A stretch of 64,000 bases of DNA. Origin: Neckera pumila. Its lineage: Eukaryota > Streptophyta > Bryopsida > Hypnales > Neckeraceae. Under the pieces are notes generated by a model. That model did no database searches. It was not told where the DNA came from and saw only the letters and a list, made by a program, of their open reading frames with translations. Below, piece after piece: positions 24,470-36,107 of this stretch. A program made the translations under genes and the position numbers. Each line of letters starts with the position of its first letter. Within the stretch, counting starts at the first letter, position 1. The stretch lies in the NCBI GenBank assembly GCA_963969595.1, contig OZ018408.1, forward strand, positions 37,882,108-37,946,107, read 5' to 3'.

Positions 24470-24640
24470 CACTACAAGGGAGCAATGTCAATTCGAACAT
24501 CTTCTTGTCGATTTTTTGTCAATTTGGACATTTTTTTGTCAATTTCTTGTCAATTCAGACATTTCTTTGACATAATTCTATCAATTTGGACATTTTAGTC
24601 AATTAGGACATGTTAATTCGAACATTGTTTTCTTGTAGTG
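24470..24640. mobile_element. CACTA-type MITE, copy 3 (171 bp)
   Basis: It runs from CACTACAAGGGAGCAATGTC to CATTGTTTTCTTGTAGTG and is flanked by AAC on each side (24467-24469, 24641-24643). It is the same length as copy 1 but inverted relative to it, with TGTCAATTYGRACA units inside. Confidence 0.88.
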
Positions 24641-24755
24641 AACCTTGATGTTGTTGAAGAACTTGATTGTCAAGTGATTCCTCATAAGAAGCAAGCCCTA
24701 GAGATATCTCGTGTGGTCAACACTATTAGAAGTACTATCTTTTGTAGAAATCTAA

Positions 24756-24918
24756 CATTACAAGAAAATAATGTCAAAATTGGCACGTCCTAATTGACTA
24801 AAATGCCCAAACTGACAGAATTTTGTCAAAAAAAATGTCCGAATTGATAGAAAATTGACAAATTAATGTGCAAATTGACAAAAAAAATGTCCAAAATTGA
24901 CACTACTCCTTTGTAGTG
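24756..24918. mobile_element. CACTA-type MITE, copy 4 (163 bp)
   Basis: It starts CATTACAAGAAAATAATGTC (first motif mutated from CACTAC) and ends GACACTACTCCTTTGTAGTG, in the same orientation as copy 1. Flanks are TAA and CAA, one mismatch, consistent with an older insertion. Confidence 0.75.
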
Positions 24919-25728
24919 CAAGCAGCTGCACAATTCATCTGAATGTTATAGACATTGTTTCAGCTACTATAATTCTTAAGAATTTGGTTGGTCTGAGTAG
25001 CAATGAATGATAGAATAAGAATGAAGATAGTGTAGTTGAATTTCATTTCACTTCAGTACAATTCTTTGAATCATTTAGATGTTTTCTTTGAAAAATTGAA
25101 ACATTGAAGATTCATTGTACTCATTCATTCTTGAAAAAATTGTTTCATTCCATCTCATTCTTGAAATATTTGTTTTAATCTTGCTTGTCAATGTTGACAG
25201 CATTCTGTGCTTTCTAGAGATTGAAATGTACACCATTTTTCTGCGTACATATACCCAAAGTTATATATAGTTTGGAAATATATAAGGTTTAAAAATACTG
25301 TATGTGAGTATTTGATGCGTATCAGAATTGGCAAATTGACAGGCTCTTCAAGGTGCCGATTCTGTAAATAATTGAGCTCAAAATGAGCCAAATACGCACC
25401 TCTATTCTTAACATAACTGGACCACTACCTTTAAAAATTTTGCAATATCAATCACAGTTTAGCATTCACCAGATCTGCCGAAAGTGCACACACTATGCAA
25501 ATTTATTTCCATAGGAGACCAAATGAGGCCCAACAATTATTACAATCTCCACATCCAAATGATGAAATGCACCAAAAATCATGTCAATTGATAGAGAACA
25601 AAGTTTGGAATGTTAATCCATAATAGGATCTCTAACAACGCTCTATGTTGCCCACATAGCAAACTCAATTAGGGCATCGAGAGGTTAAAGAATAATGATT
25701 GGACCCAACATGCACCTATTGCTTTTAA
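24919..25728. other. AT-rich spacer
   Basis: Nothing recognised; no supported frame on either strand. Confidence 0.5.
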
Positions 25729-26656
25729 TCCCTAAAGTTCCAAGGCCATTTTTCTGTCAAAAATCACTCAAAACTGCCATTTTGGCTGCGTTCACCCAAG
25801 AAACACAAAAAAAACATTTTTTTTGAATTTAACCATAGGATCTTGTACTTCACTTGTCAAAGATCATGTGATAAAAAATTCATGAAGTTTGACTGTATAG
25901 ATTAGAAGATATTAGCATTCAAAGTTGAAAAAGAAAGTTTTTTGAACACTAACTTGCAATTTCAGATGACTTTGACCGCCATTTGTAAATTTGTTTTGCA
26001 CTATAGACTTTGAATTAAAAAAAATTTATGTTGAAGATGTAAATTGAAAGCCTACCAAAAAATATTAAAAAAAAACACACTTGATTTTCATTCTTTAAAA
26101 AATTGATAAATAGAAGTAGGTCCAAGATTGAAAAAAAACTAAATTGTTAATAGCTCTTAGATGGAATTGAAATACAATAATTGGGATGATCTAATTGTGA
26201 GATCGTTTTAGCAAGCAAATACAACACTTTCCAAAAAAAATTGTAAAAATTTGTAAAAATTGCATTTAGAAATGAATTCTACAAGTTATTTTTTCAAAAA
26301 GATGCATAGATTGCCCAAAAAACAAGATTGTCTATAACTTGCTCATTATTAGTCCAAATAAAATAAATCAAAGCTTCACATGTAGACAAAAATATAAAGT
26401 TTCAGAAAAAAAGAAATGAAAATTTATTTTGACTTTTTGCAAAAAAAATTGTGTTGCCCGCCGAGTTTGGTTTGAGGTTTTTTGTGGAATAAATTTTGCT
26501 CCCGGGCACCAAATGAAATAAAAATTATATTCCCACAAAGCTAATCAATTTTTCTATCTTATGGAAAAGTTTCAAAAAGTTTCACTAAAAATTGAGCCCA
26601 TAGGTACCTGCCCAAAATCTAATTTGTCCCCCGAGGGGACAATGGGACTTTAGGGG
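25729..26656. mobile_element. piggyBac-like non-autonomous element, 928 bp
   Basis: TTAA lies immediately outside both ends (25725-25728 and 26657-26660). The left end reads TCCCTAAAGTTCCAAGG and the inverted right end CCCCTAAAGTCCCATTGTCC. TTAA target plus a CCC-starting inverted repeat is the piggyBac hallmark. The interior is AT-rich and has no transposase frame. Its ends resemble those at 1086, 12620 and 16958. Confidence 0.7.
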
Positions 26657-26660
26657 TTAA

Positions 26661-27585
26661 TACATGTTTCATTTTCATTTTTTTACATAACTATTGATTT
26701 TTTGAACTATTGCGCACCATTGCTATATCTCTCCAAAAGGATAGAGATAATAAAATGTAGCACTCTATTTTCAAGTTTTAAACTCAATGTTGAAGAAACA
26801 TCCAACCCCAATTTCCAAATGAAAGATAAGAGCATTCATCAGCCTGACTTGTTTCTGGATGACTTGTAATTTCCCTTCAAAGACATTAGGATATATATTG
26901 GAAAGTTAAAAAGCTCACCATTTACATGTAAAGTCTCAATTCTAATTAAATAAGGAACAATGCTTCATCTTGTCATGAATAGTATTTCATCTAGTTATAT
27001 TTGGACTCTAACTTGTACTAAAGTGAAAAGAAAAAGCAAACTGGAAACCCAATTAATATGATGGGCTTGCCATTTTTTCTTGACAAGTCAGATTTTTTTG
27101 GAACATCCATCAATTTATGACTGGTTGGCATTCCAAGAACAAGCAATGGAAGTGGCATGACCCCTATATAATTGACTACGGATAAAATTTAGCAAATTTA
27201 TGGAGTCAAAGTGGATTGATGAGACCCTAACTAATAATGAAAATTTGCAATATCCTTCTCAATCACATCAAACAAACTAACCAAAGCACTAGACAATATT
27301 ACTAAGTTGTTGTTCTAAGTACAATTGGATATACATTAGCCAAGACTACACAAACGGAACTGAATATGCAATATATATGAGGCAAGAGCCGTTCAACTAC
27401 AGGTACAATTTTTTCATTGCTCTCTTTTGATTTGTTGAATGTAGACAATATAATGTCTTACACATATGTCATCTTCAAGAGTAACTTTAAGATCGGAGTA
27501 ACATTGAAGTCAAAGTGAATCCAAAATTCCACATACTCTTGACCTATCATGGTTGGACTATTTCAGGCAAATTACTAATCACACA
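26661..27585. other. AT-rich spacer
   Basis: Nothing recognised. This could include the lost C-terminal part of the transposase scrap that follows. Confidence 0.4.
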
Positions 27586-27780
27586 TTTGCACGCCACGCC
27601 TTCTCAACCATCTTCACCGCATCATAAACATCAACATTCAACTCTCCATTAAACATCAAAATGCTAATCTTCTTTGAGATGAGATTCTTGTGGTATAAGC
27701 CTTGAATGATTTGATAGTACTAGCATCTACGGCAGTGCTTCCGGAGAAATTTGAGCCCAACCAGCAAATAAGCTAACCTG
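27586..27780 (-). pseudogene. Fragment of a Tigger/pogo-type (DDE_1) transposase
   Basis: On the minus strand one frame gives AVDASTIKSFKAY and, after a frame change, KISILMFNGELNVDVYDAVK with VEKAWRANV. This follows the end of the DDE_1 domain of Tigger/CENP-B-like transposases, where a PxDxGIIxxFKAYYR segment is followed by a LDAVxxxxxAWxxV segment. Only about 60 residues remain, with at least one frame break. Confidence 0.5.
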
Positions 27781-29405
27781 TAGTTCTTTTATTGAAAAAT
27801 TGTTTTCCATTGATAATCTTTAGCTATTCCTTGTAATTTTACTTTAAAATAGAAAATATTCTGAAATAGTGATTAGTAATTTGCTTGAAGTTTTGATTTC
27901 CAACCGGCAATTTGGGAAGATGATTTAGGTCATACAGAGTAAGGACTAGCGCACATGTGAACTCGGTGGGCAGAAAAAGCAACTAGAAGACAAACATAGT
28001 ACCACCGATGATTGGTAAGCTTGGAAGGAGGAACATAAAAGTGACTTCTATATTTTGGCATTATATTTCGGCATTGTTGACCGCACCCACCCACCGATAC
28101 ATGTAAGGAAGCCCTAATACCCTAACTACCGGTTCTCCCCGTTCATTGATCCATAGGTTGATACTGGTTGATGCAGTTCGGTGACAAGAACTCCACTCTT
28201 GTAATATCAATTTGATCACCATCAGAAGACAAGGCTTTCTTCAAGCTTCGCCACTTTGCATTGAAAAAATATACTGAGCACGCGTCCCAGAGGAGGTAGT
28301 CTAGCGAAGCAACAGGTCGGCTTGCTTCTCAAATGAGTTGGCCCTCCTCCTCCTCATCGAATTTTAACGCTGGAATCATTCTTCAAAATCCTTGCTCAGT
28401 AGATTTTAAGCCTAAATGCATCTCTTACTCCCTGGGCCTACAATCGGCGCAACTGGAAAATTTCTAAATAATCCTCACAACCAGAATTCTCCTTAGCACA
28501 CATGCGTTGCTATAGCTGCCGAAATCAATCTTCACAACAGTGCTCTGGCACGCTTTTTTGCAACCATTCTTGCAACGCCAAATCGCTACACGGACTCTCC
28601 GGATAGTATAATAAAGCGGATTACGAGCTCTGCGGAGATTCGGACTGGGAAGGTTGTAGCAAAGAAATCAATTTGTCCATGGGTTTGATTACGCAGAATG
28701 AGCATAGAATGATGATGAGTGCACTAAAAGATGATCACTGTGGCGGTCGAAACATATGAAGCGATCGGCAGGAATGAGCGAAGGAGGAAATTGTGATAGT
28801 TGCCACAGACAGGATTGACGGGAGGACTGACGCTTAAAGAAATTTCTGAGGGAAGTCTGAATTTCTAAGCTACAAAGCTCGTTTTCATAACTATTTAACG
28901 GGAGAAGACAATGATTGAACAAGAACAGACGAAAGCGCTGGATTCGTGATTGGGAACCCTAATCGACTCCACCCTCGAATCTTGCGATTCCAAGTTGCCG
29001 CAGGCGTGGGATAGCGGTGGACGGGGTGGACGCGCTGGATGACATTGGATGGAAAAATGGGGCCCCACAGTACTTTAGGATTTCGAGTTCATGTCTGCAG
29101 CCACTTATTTTCACACGGCCGGCAATGTCTGGCCGGCAAGCGTTTCCGATCAACGTCTGCCCGACAAAGGCTTTTCACGCGCAATTCATCGCCATTCATA
29201 TTAAGGACTTCACAATTGTAATTTCGTAGCTCACATCGGCGAATTGTAAGTACCATTCTTGGACAGCTTCATACAATTGTTCATATTTCACTGTCAAACC
29301 ACGTGAGCTTGCTCTTCGGTTGATCAATTTTAGTATTGCATTTCTGTTCACGCTTACTATAGCTTGCTTTCGACTTCGTCACTGCTACCTTTGAAGACTA
29401 GATAC
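27781..29405. other. Mixed spacer and upstream region of the 29406 gene
   Basis: GC content rises from about 28080. No multi-exon gene could be assembled from 28300-28930 on either strand. A possible 5' splice site (TTGTAAGTACC at about 29245) upstream of the 29406 gene could mark a 5' UTR intron. Confidence 0.4.
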
Positions 29406-29823
29406 CATGGATACCAAGGTGACGACAGTGATCGTGAACGCCACAAAGAAAGGTCTGACCATGAAAGTGGGCAACCGGCTCTGCTTTGCCAGGCTGACCA
29501 GTGTAAAAATGGGCGCCGAGTACCGCTTGCAAATCGACGTGAACTGGACGTACCAGGAATTTCTGGTGCAGGACAAGAGCGACACCGCCAACCAGCTGTA
29601 TCTGAACTCGGACGATTGCTGCGACTACGAGCGCATCACCATCAAGGAAAAATCCGACGGCAAACTGGAAGTGCAGACGTTGCTGCGCGAACAGTTCCGA
29701 ACTGCGCCTTGCAGTTCCATTCTCGAGGAGGAGGACAGCGCTGGTGCATATCCAAAGCTGGTAAAGGCAATGAGCAGCTGGAAGGCCTGGCTGAGCAAAT
29801 TTTTGCAGCACTCGCGTTCTTAG
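29406..29823 (+). CDS. Uncharacterised small plant protein
   Basis: A single-exon frame of 138 residues that begins at an ATG in ATACCATGG context (29407) and ends TAG. Codon bias is strongly GC-rich at third positions (GACGTGAACTGGACGTACC), unlike the surrounding AT-rich DNA, which supports a real gene. Visible features are VTTVIVNATKKGLTMKV at the start, a central NWTYQEFLVQD, then YLNSDDCCDYERITIKEK, suggesting a compact beta-rich fold, and an amphipathic C-terminus. There is no signal peptide or membrane segment. It may belong to a plant DUF family with a TYxEF core (possibly DUF7748), a weak recollection that needs a profile search. Function unknown. Confidence 0.75.
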
Positions 29824-30205
29824 TCTAGAGTGGCAGATTTTGCATTTGCCACACAATTCAATCAGTTTTAAGAAGGAAATGGATACCTCACTGCGAGCTT
29901 CGAGTTACGAAGTACTCGATCGGCAGTGCTGTAAACAATGTACAAGAATTTCTTTGATTCAATATCAGGTACCGCATGTATATGTAAAGCTAAATCTTTA
30001 CCGTAAATTTGAAGATTACGCTGTGATCACGCACAAACCGTCTCCATTGGATCTTTCCTACATGACAGGACTTCTTCAAAGCATTTGAATGTTGTGGTGA
30101 CCATGCCTGTAGAAATTAGAGGATGTGGAAATTGTCCCAGCTACACTTGCTTCGCAGCCTTTGGGACGCGGCTTTGGGGAGGTTAGACTTCTTAGAAATA
30201 TTTTT

Positions 30206-30570
30206 CTTGAAAGACAAATGGAATTGGCACCTAACCCAAGTTGTTTCAAATTTTTTGGAGCTTGTGGAACTAGTTATGAATTTTTGAAGTTGATATCTAT
30301 TGGTCACTAAAAGCCCTTAAATATAAACAATTTGTACATTGTTGGTGCATTGAGAAAGGAAAATTTTCAAATAGTGTAAATTTCCCTTGAAAGACAAAGG
30401 AAATTGGCATCTAACCCAAGTTGTTTCATGTTTTTTGGAGCTTTGTGGAATTAGTTATGAATTTTTGAAGTTGAAATGCATTGGTCACTAAAAGTGTTTG
30501 CCTCCTAAAATGAACACAACTTGTACATTGTTGGTGCAATGAGAAAACAAAATTTACAATTAGTGTACAT
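30206..30570 (+). repeat. Two direct copies of a ~185 bp repeat
   Basis: Copy 1 (about 30206-30375) and copy 2 (about 30388-30570) share CTTGAAAGACAAAKGRAATTGGC, AACCCAAGTTGTTTCA, TTTTTTGGAGCTT, TTATGAATTTTTGAAGTTG, ATTGGTCACTAAAAG and TTGTACATTGTTGGTGCA. Inverted relatives lie at 12322-12620 and a short one at about 33225-33300. Confidence 0.8.
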
Positions 30571-30842
30571 TTTAAGAGGTAGACTCTTTTAGAACCCAAG
30601 CATTTTATAGACCTCCTACCTTACTAAGAAATGAAAATTAATTACGATACTTTGTAACCTCTTATAATTTTGAAAATCCTTAAGAAACTCATGAAATTTG
30701 ATCTTCAAATTTGAACTCAATAATTTTGCTAATAAATCTCCTAACTTAAAACTCTATACATGTTCCCCAAATTGCACTCTTCAATATTTGAAAATAATAA
30801 AGTCATGCAAATAGATTCCACAAGAACTCTACCATATAATAT

Positions 30843-31102
30843 ATAAGGTGGGTACATCCAAAACCGCCACAAATTAGTATCGTACCTAGTTACTGTTACT
30901 AGATTGGTCAAATTTTCATCTTGTCTTGTTCCAATGCACCAAAGAACGTAGCATTTGGATACTGTATGCAAAAGTTATTAATGAACAAAGTTTGGTTCTA
31001 AAAGCGTTTCACATAGATATGTACATAACTGATTTTGGAGATGTATAGAGAGTATAGATGGCAATTACAGGTTAGTGGTGCATTTGGGTGTACCCACCTT
31101 AT
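30843..31102. mobile_element. Foldback MITE, 260 bp, GGTGGGTACAYCC family
   Basis: Terminal inverted repeats are ATAAGGTGGGTACATCCAAA and the inverse of TTTGGGTGTACCCACCTTAT, 19 of 20 identical. Internal sequence matches 20969-21247, giving two copies in the window. Confidence 0.8.
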
Positions 31103-31789
31103 GTTCCAAAAATGATACGTTTTTAAGTTTGGTTGTCATAGACAACTAAACCGATACGATCTGTCAAATCAACATGTATTGGGTTAAGATTCACTAAATA
31201 TTTCAGGGGATGAAGATCTTCTAGGTGTCCTCTCTCAGACTTAATTTGTGATTCATTCTCTCTTGCCTTCTTTAAGCACTTTAGAACTTTTATACTTGAT
31301 CAACCCATGATGCTAGCTAGGAACTGAGCCCCTGTCAATCGAAAGTCCATAGAATCATACCAACCAATATACAAGAGGATTTTGAACTTTCTGTCAGTTA
31401 ACCAGGTGTGTCTTACATTCCAAGCCACATGTGAAGAGACATTAGAAACCGGACAAACAGCACGACTTTCAGTTAGTTTGTTTAAAGCTTTTAGACATCG
31501 CAAAGAGAATCTTTAACTCTATTATATCGCACCTCGAAATCTGACTAAAGCAGCAAGACCAGATACAGTAAAAGAAACAAGTATAATACCTGACAAATTG
31601 CCTCATTCTCTACGTAAATCACTCGCAAGAATTTCCCCGTACATTTGCAGGGAGGCTTCTGCAGCATAATGCCCAATTGCGCAGGATTTCCTGCGTAATC
31701 GGGCATTACGGATTCCTCATCCGTTTTTGATTTTTCATCCCCAATATTCATCCTCTTTTGCTCGTGATGCTCGTGATTTACGTCGGACA

Positions 31790-31896
31790 ATGGCCTCTCG
31801 TCATCGGGCATTTCGGGAAATAAAGGGCCTCCTCATCGGGCTCCGCTCTCCTCATTGGCCCTTTATTTCCCGGAATGCCCGACAACGAGAGGCCAT
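31790..31896. repeat. Long hairpin, 40-bp arms with 27-bp loop
   Basis: The left arm (31790-31829) begins ATGGCCTCTCGTCATCGGGC and ends AATAAAGGGCC. The right arm (31857-31896) is its inverse with only three mismatches. The loop is TC-rich (TCCTCATCGG...). A TATA-like CTATATATAAC follows at 31900-31910. The island has much higher GC than its flanks. Confidence 0.85.
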
Positions 31897-31910
31897 GCCC
31901 TATATATAAC

Positions 31911-32310
31911 ATCGTGTACTGTTTATAAACAGGCCCTGTGGATTACTACCGTGTCACAAACTCTTGGATTAGTCTACGTGCTTGCAAGGCTTACGACAAT
32001 GAGCAAACAGTCAACCCTTGGGCACTCTTGGGCCGAGCCAAGCACCAGTCCACCCATTCAAAAGTATTGTTTCATCCTCCTTTTCCTTGTTGACCTTTCA
32101 CATTGGGTTATGAAGAGTATCCAATTGAGTTCATACTCTTTCCAATTTTTGTCTTCACGAAAATGAGAAGCTATTAAAAAAATTGGATCACAAAATATGC
32201 TATTTTAGAGTATTTTGGGAAGTTGTTACTCCTTGCTTTAAATCTGAAGTTTCTCTACAAAAATGATATTTCTTGAGTTTGAATCAAACTAACAAAATGA
32301 AGGTCATCTA
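31911..32310. other. Spacer
   Basis: Nothing recognised beyond the TATA-like motif preceding it. Confidence 0.4.
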
Positions 32311-32505
32311 CTCTAGTTTCTAATATTGTATATTTTCTAGTATAGTCTTTTAAGTGATGACCTTTAAGTAAGGTTTTTAATAAAATTTTACTAAAAAGAC
32401 AGTCTTTTTAGTAAAACTTTACTAAAAAACTTACTTAAAGGTCATTACTTAAAAGACGATACTCCTAGGACTATACTTAAAACACCCCTTTTTCTTGTAG
32501 TGGAG
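32311..32505. repeat. Foldback element with CACTA-like right end
   Basis: Strong inverted arms: GTCTTTTAAGTGATGACC and CTTTAAGTAAG near 32345-32372 pair with CTTACTTAAAGGTCATTACT near 32429-32450, and TTTTACTAAAAAGAC pairs with GTCTTTTTAGTAAAA at the centre (about 32400). The right end TTTTTCTTGTAGTG inverts to CACTACAAGAAAAA, the CACTA terminus; the left terminus has decayed. Confidence 0.6.
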
Positions 32506-33540
32506 TTAGCTTCATTTGAATGATTTTATTGCTTTCATTTCTGTATGGCTATGATTTAGAAGAGGTCATTGAGTAATGCATAAACATTTCAACTGTATGT
32601 CTTACAATGTACAAAATTTATTGCAAACAATAGCTATAAAGAAACTATGCAAATGTAACAAAGCCAAAATGACTAGGTGGTTATGTATGCTTTGACACAA
32701 TCGCATTCTTCACATAGAAGAATTCATCTTTTCCTCTTCAACAATCAAGATAGTTAATATTTCCCCAACAATGAGTCATGCCTTCTTAGTGGCCCATGTT
32801 GCCAAGCAAAACTCTATTAAACTCTCCTTTTTTATAAGACTTTGCAATCTTTTTCTTCTTGTTGAAAACTTAAATCTTGATGTCTAGCTATACTAACAAG
32901 GTATGATTATAATAATTGTAAGCCAATATTATAAAAATTAATAATTCCAATCTTCTATCTTTCTCTTTTGTATTTGCACATCTATGAAGGCAACAATCTT
33001 GATCTTTTAGTACACTTGCATTATACATTCTTCCTCCTAAATAATTGCAAAGTCAAGACCTAACCAATCTTTGTCTTCAAATTTGTAACACAACCCACCT
33101 CAAAGTTGCACAATCTACACATAAGGTAGTTTGCTTTAAAAGCATTTAAAGATTAGTCTCCCTTTTTCATAAGTTTTCATGAACATAAATATTTTTAGCT
33201 TACTATTCAAAGAAAGAAAAATAGATATGGAACTTAACACAAGTTGTTTCATATTTTTCCAAGCATTTTTGAATTAGTTATGATTTTCTTAAGATTTGGG
33301 GCCATAGGCACCTATTTATGACTATAGATCTCTCAAAATTTGCCCACCCAAAGTTGTAAAGACTATTAGGAGGAAACCAAGACAAATGATTGGCTCCTTC
33401 AATAGTTAATAGATTTCCCTTAATTCAATCACCGGTTCATGAGGTCCATTTAAGAACCTCTTCATGTCCATTCAATACTTATTTAAATAAATTTATAGAA
33501 TTCATTTGAAAAAGCTAGTTGCTTTTAGAGCAAACTAACT
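32506..33540. other. AT-rich spacer
   Basis: No gene seen. A short relative of the 30206 repeat (ACACAAGTTGTTTCATATTT and following) lies at about 33237-33300. Confidence 0.45.
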
Positions 33541-33910
33541 TAGAACATCCCCGCAGTCACACGACCAGTGGCGCAAACCCGGGGAGTGGTTATGCCCGGT
33601 CACAAGTAGTGCCCCACGGCACGCACGGCGAGGGCCAAAAATTGGCCGAGCACGGCCAAATTTGATGAGCACCCATCCAAATAAAGAATGTTGGGGTGGC
33701 TCATTATCCGCTCTTTTTGTCTTCTGAATGGAGTTATTAAAGGTAAGCGTTGATTGTTGACCGTTGGGAGGCGTGGATGTGTGCGGTGGGAGTCGTGAAG
33801 GGATGTGTGGATGGAGTTCTTGGGCCCCGTGCATATGATCTTGTGCCCCCACCCCGCATTCTTGTCCCGTATTGCCATGGGGCGCATGCGGGAGAGATTG
33901 GCCGAGGGTT
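33541..33910. repeat. Diverged relative of the Harbinger-like MITE
   Basis: It begins TTAGAACATCCCCGCAGTC, like TAA plus GAGCATCCCCACTCC at 20196, and shares GTGCCCCACGGCAC, GCACGGCGAGGGCCAAAAA and CCGTATTGCCATGGGGCGCA. The right inverted repeat is not recognisable. The GC-rich interior opens ORFs on both strands that should not be read as genes. Confidence 0.65.
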
Positions 33911-34087
33911 ACAAAGGCGCATGTCAAAGACGCACTTGGCGATTCTAATATATTGTATAAAATCATGTGATAAAGTTTTGTCTTCACCATTTCATTTTGT
34001 CTTTTTCATATTATCTTAAAATTGACATGAATATTCTAGCAAGTTAAAGATCTATCTTTATAGATATTAATTACAAAGGGCTTAATT

Positions 34088-34305
34088 CACTATAAAAAAC
34101 CCTGCACTTTAGATGATGAGCCTTGATTTTTCTTGACGGATTTTAATGGACATCCAATGCAACCAACCTATATTTTTTGTCACCAAAAACATCCAATGTA
34201 ACATCAATGTTGATATAAAAACATGGGTTGGTTGCATTGGACTTCCACTAAAATCCATCAAGAAAAATTAGGGCTTGTCATTTAAAACACGAGTTTCTTA
34301 CAATG
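34088..34305. mobile_element. CACTA-type MITE, 218 bp
   Basis: Ends are CACTATAAAAAACCCTG and the inverse of CGAGTTTCTTACAATG. ATT flanks both sides (34085-34087, 34306-34308), the expected 3-bp duplication. Inner arms (GATGGATTTTAGT-like and CATCCAATGYAACCAACC) are also inverted. A half-copy lies at 832-943. Confidence 0.8.
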
Positions 34306-34308
34306 ATT

Positions 34309-35873
34309 GCTTCACCAAAAAGATGGTAAGAAAAATATTAGAAAATGTAAAAGAAAAATTAACAAACACGAAAATAAAAATGTATCTGCTACTTGATCTG
34401 CTACAATCAGTTAAAAGACAACTAAGTGACTTATAAACTATCTTGCAGTTCTAGCCCTTGTTGTTAGCACCAAATCTTACGTGTACATTGCTTTAGTCAC
34501 AAAATAGTTCTAGAATGAAGTGCAAGATTAAGGGAGTGTAACAGAGTTCAAATTTAGAATGAATATAAGCTACTCTCTATCAAATGTTCATCACAGTTGT
34601 CAATGTGGACAAGTCTAAGCTTGGTGGAATCCACCGTGTCAATCTATAGTTGCAAAAAAACAAAATTTGACTAGAAAATGATTGTAACTACTGTTGCACA
34701 AAAGCTATATTTAATTAGGAAACAATTGTAACTATACAATGATTGTGGTTTTCCCAATTGTCTTATATCAATTGTCAAGTGCATTACGGAATTTCAAACT
34801 AAACATATAAGACTTGTAAGTTGTACTCTTACGTCATGGATTCAATTAATAGAATTCTAAAATTTCTACAATCTGTAGAAGTTCAAGAATATTTAAAATC
34901 TTAGAAATTTAAAAACCTATGAAATTATAATGTTTATAAAACGAGTGAAATCTATTAAATACCAATATTTGAACTTTTGAAATCTAAAAAAGAAGCTAGA
35001 TCTAAAATATTGAAATCTACAAATCATTGAAATTAGAATTTCAAAATCAGCAAATCTACAAAAGCTACAACATCTCAATGTTACATATTCAAGTACGTGA
35101 AAAGAGTATGTCGACGTAGCTCCAACTAGGCTATTGGATGATAAACAACTCCATTGCACGTGCAATTCCAAGAATGACTTGTCTACAACGACTACAAGTC
35201 CTCAAATTAGCATCAATCGCAAATGTCCCATTCAACTAAAAAAAATAGTTTTTTTTTCTTTGTAGTTGAACAAACTTCATTTTCTTCTAGTAAAAGAAAT
35301 TCTTCTTTGCACATGCCCCAAATTCAATTGAAGATTGTAGTGTATGTTATGGGCGACTTCAAAATTTGTACACAAAACCTAAGTTGGACCACTATTCATG
35401 AAGCTTAGAAGCTCTATATTTGCCCTCAAACAACTTTGGTCAAAAATTCATTTAAATTTAGGAAACTAAATTTACCTAATTATGTTACAAAATTTGTTGA
35501 ATTTGCTCCAAGTGTCCTTTCCTGTCTCTATAGAAACATTCAGTTAGATTTTTTCAACACTCCAGTGCAAAGAATTTCGGATTTCAAACCTCTTCCTCCT
35601 TGCCATTAAGCTCATTTGGACAATTTTGGTCAATTTTGATCATTCTTATCTTGAAATCTCATTGTTGAATCTTTATAAATCTTGGTGGAGTGCTACATAC
35701 GCAATTAAATCCTCTTCAGCATCCTAGAATTAATTTGTTGAATTGTGTGACGACAAAAGAAATTTTGAATGTATTGTGTGCATAGATTATTTGAACCCAA
35801 AATGTCAAAGAAAAGACTAGTACAATTTTATTTTTGTTATAAAGTAAACGCAAGAATGAAATATTGGCCTAGT
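34309..35873. other. AT-rich spacer
   Basis: Nothing recognised; no supported frame. Confidence 0.5.
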
Positions 35874-36107
35874 CCTAGTATTGGGGGGAACCCGCGATCC
35901 AGACATGGGATCTCCTGATTGCACCTGCTATTTGGGAACCTCAAAATCTTCCAAAATTTTCTTGAAAAGCTTCGGCAGACTTCTGTGACTTACAAAATGG
36001 AGCCAATTTTCTGGTGGAGCGTAATCAAAACCTAATTTGTGAAGTCTCTCAAAATCTCTCCTTGTGAAGGGTGCCAGGATCTGGATCGCGGGTGCCCCCA
36101 TACTAGG
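35874..36107. repeat. Foldback element next to the WDR91 promoter
   Basis: The left end CCTAGTATTGGGGGGAACCC and the inverse of the right end, CCTAGTATGGGGGCACCC, both continue into GCGATCCAGA, giving about 30 bp of terminal inversion. It ends about 250 bp before the WDR91 start codon, so it may contribute regulatory sequence. Confidence 0.7.

Noticed and set aside
23432..24918. CRISPR-like short repeats (AATTGACA units)
   Set aside because: The units are subterminal repeats of CACTA MITEs, irregularly spaced and in a plant genome.
28300..28930. Possible minus-strand first exon in the GC-richer stretch
   Set aside because: No in-phase splice chain or conserved motif was found.
29398..29856. 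Antisense ORF of 152 codons and a second + frame over the 29406 gene
   Set aside because: Third-position bias and the ATG context favour the 138-codon plus-strand frame; the others mirror it.
33535..34019. Overlapping ORFs up to 151 codons
   Set aside because: They lie in the GC-rich interior of a Harbinger-like MITE and translate the inverted repeats.
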